A stretch of 64,000 nucleotides of DNA from NCBI RefSeq assembly GCF_022601975.1, contig NZ_JAKVIR010000002.1, forward strand, positions 62,001-126,000. Reading direction: 5' to 3'. Both the position numbers and the translations under genes were made by a program. Below are positions 62,959-64,000 of the stretch, one piece after another; the stretch's first letter is position 1; the number at the start of each line of letters is the position of its first letter. Source of the DNA: Pontibacter sp. E15-1 (GTDB taxonomy: Bacteria; Bacteroidota; Bacteroidia; Cytophagales; Hymenobacteraceae). A model generated the notes under the pieces. The model made no database searches. It saw only the letters and a list, made by a program, of their open reading frames with translations, and had not been told where the DNA came from.

Positions 62959-64000
62959 CTAAGCGTTCAAGGATTTCTTTAGTAATTCCAGGGCTTTGGC
63001 AGTCACTGCCGGCAAGCCTGCAGTGTCTTTGCCTCCGGCCGTGGCGTAAAATGGCTGACCGCCGCCGCCGCCTTTTATTTCTTTGGCAAGCTCACGCACC
63101 AGCTGGCTGGCATTCAGGTTTTTGTCGGCCACCACATTATCGGAGAGCATCACCGCGATCTGGGGCTTTCCGTCGATCTCGGCGGCCAGCACCAGCACCA
63201 GGTTGTCGACCACCTGCCGGAGGTCGAAAGCCAGTTTCTTCAGGTGTTCGGCGTTGCTGACGTCTACTTTCTGCGCCACAAAGTTCACGCCGTTCAGCGG
63301 CTGTACCTGCTGTGCCAGCGTGTCTTTCAGTACGCCCAACTGCTTCAGCTCATACTGCTCCAGTTGCTTTTGCAGCACCCTGTAATCCTCCTGCAGCTTC
63401 TGCACTGCCCCCGACAGGTTGCTCTGTGTGCCGATGGTTTCGCGCACCGCGTGCAGCTCGTTCAACTGCTGCTGCACATACTCCTCGGCCAACGTGGCGG
63501 TCACGGCCTCAATGCGGCGAACGCCTGCCGCCACCGAACTCTCGGATACTATTTTGAAGTAGCCGATCTGGCCGGTGTTATACACGTGCGTTCCGCCGCA
63601 AAGCTCCACAGAATGGTCGCGGTCGAAAGTGATGACGCGCACGAACTCCCCGTATTTCTCGCCAAACAGGGCCATGGCACCCATTTCCTTCGCTTCTGCA
63701 ATTGGGGTGTTGCGCTGCTCATCCAGGGGTATGCTCTGGCGCACGCGCTCGTTCACGATATGCTCTACCTCGCGTAGCTGTGCCTCATCCACTTTGGCAA
63801 AGTGCGAAAAGTCGAAACGCAGCAGCTTCTCGTTTACCAGCGAGCCGCGCTGTTGCACGTGCTCTCCTAAAACTTTCCTTAAAGCGGCATGCAGCAAATG
63901 CGTGGCAGAGTGGTTTTTACGGATAAAGTTGCGGCGCTCCACATCAATCTGGCTCTGGAAGCCAACCTCCAGGTTTTGGGGCAGCTTTGTTGTGATGTGC
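62959..64000 (-). CDS. alaS: Alanyl-tRNA synthetase, C-terminal part (cut by window edge)
   Basis: The last ~347 residues of AlaRS; the N-terminal catalytic core lies beyond the window. The editing domain is seen with HSATHLLHAALR (HxxxH zinc motif) and the second zinc element LCGGTHV, which hydrolyse mischarged tRNA. A coiled coil (about 175-225 of the visible part) leads to the C-Ala domain, which ends with GGGGGQPFYATAGGKD. The frame continues uninterrupted to position 64000. gatB follows 14 bp later. Confidence 0.95.
   Translation of the reverse strand, partial: HITTKLPQNLEVGFQSQIDVERRNFIRKNHSATHLLHAALRKVLGEHVQQRGSLVNEKLLRFDFSHFAKVDEAQLREVEHIVNERVRQSIPLDEQRNTPIAEAKEMGAMALFGEKYGEFVRVITFDRDHSVELCGGTHVYNTGQIGYFKIVSESSVAAGVRRIEAVTATLAEEYVQQQLNELHAVRETIGTQSNLSGAVQKLQEDYRVLQKQLEQYELKQLGVLKDTLAQQVQPLNGVNFVAQKVDVSNAEHLKKLAFDLRQVVDNLVLVLAAEIDGKPQIAVMLSDNVVADKNLNASQLVRELAKEIKGGGGGQPFYATAGGKDTAGLPAVTAKALELLKKSLNA

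Overview
The window reads as ordinary chromosome of a member of the Bacteroidota, most likely order Cytophagales and perhaps Hymenobacteraceae (Pontibacter/Rufibacter type). The evidence is a secreted metalloprotease with a type IX secretion (T9SS) C-terminal tail, a TamL-like lipoprotein barrel, a DUF4249 lipoprotein paired with a carboxypeptidase-D-type TonB receptor, a DUF349 repeat protein, a fused E1 alpha/beta oxo-acid dehydrogenase, few Shine-Dalgarno sequences, and several TAnnTTTG (-7) promoter boxes. Family placement is inference; no rRNA is present. Coding DNA is moderately GC-rich, and the hexamer TATACC/GGTATA recurs strikingly on both strands.

Layout. 1-9.5 kb: SelW-like protein, stress protein, short-chain dehydrogenase (SDR), prephenate dehydrogenase, large M4 protease, 2H phosphoesterase, class IV aminotransferase, lipoprotein MsrA and a holin-like membrane protein. 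9.5-10.1 kb: about 600 bp of non-coding DNA with inverted repeats. 10.1-14.2 kb: a minus-strand group of small lipoprotein, gyrA and a TPR protein. 14.3-20.1 kb: SDR, unknown secreted protein, YdjM-type membrane protein, K+-channel-like protein, GNAT-like protein, and two identical tRNA-Thr(UGU) genes. 20.2-29.2 kb: DUF349 protein and YqgE, divergent from pdxH, DUF1015, maf and rlmI, then an RsmF-like methyltransferase and a Nudix hydrolase.

29.4-36 kb: a tight minus-strand operon sdaAB - tolC-like - hlyD-like - gpsA, divergent from tryptophan 2,3-dioxygenase. 36-43.8 kb: FAD oxidoreductase, CoA-binding protein, SDR, and the ybbP-ybbA ABC exporter divergent from a TesA-like esterase, as in Escherichia coli. 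44.2-46.8 kb: ECF sigma factor, single-pass membrane protein and beta-barrel. 46.9-54 kb: TrmH-type methyltransferase, TamL, E1 alpha/beta fusion, hemF and PAP2 phosphatase. 54-57.4 kb: TonB receptor with DUF4249. 57.4-64 kb: ribE, pcm, thioesterase, a possible HolD-like/UDG-fold protein, TlpA-like lipoprotein, gatB and the C-terminal part of alaS, which runs off the window.

Most genes are housekeeping or cell envelope. I see no prophage, insertion sequence with transposase, CRISPR array or recognisable defence island. The best candidates for something undescribed are the over-represented GGTATA/TATACC word, the HolD-like/UDG-fold candidate at 59.6-60.2 kb, the repeat-rich block at 9.5-10.1 kb, and the sigma/membrane-protein/barrel triad at 44.2-46.8 kb.
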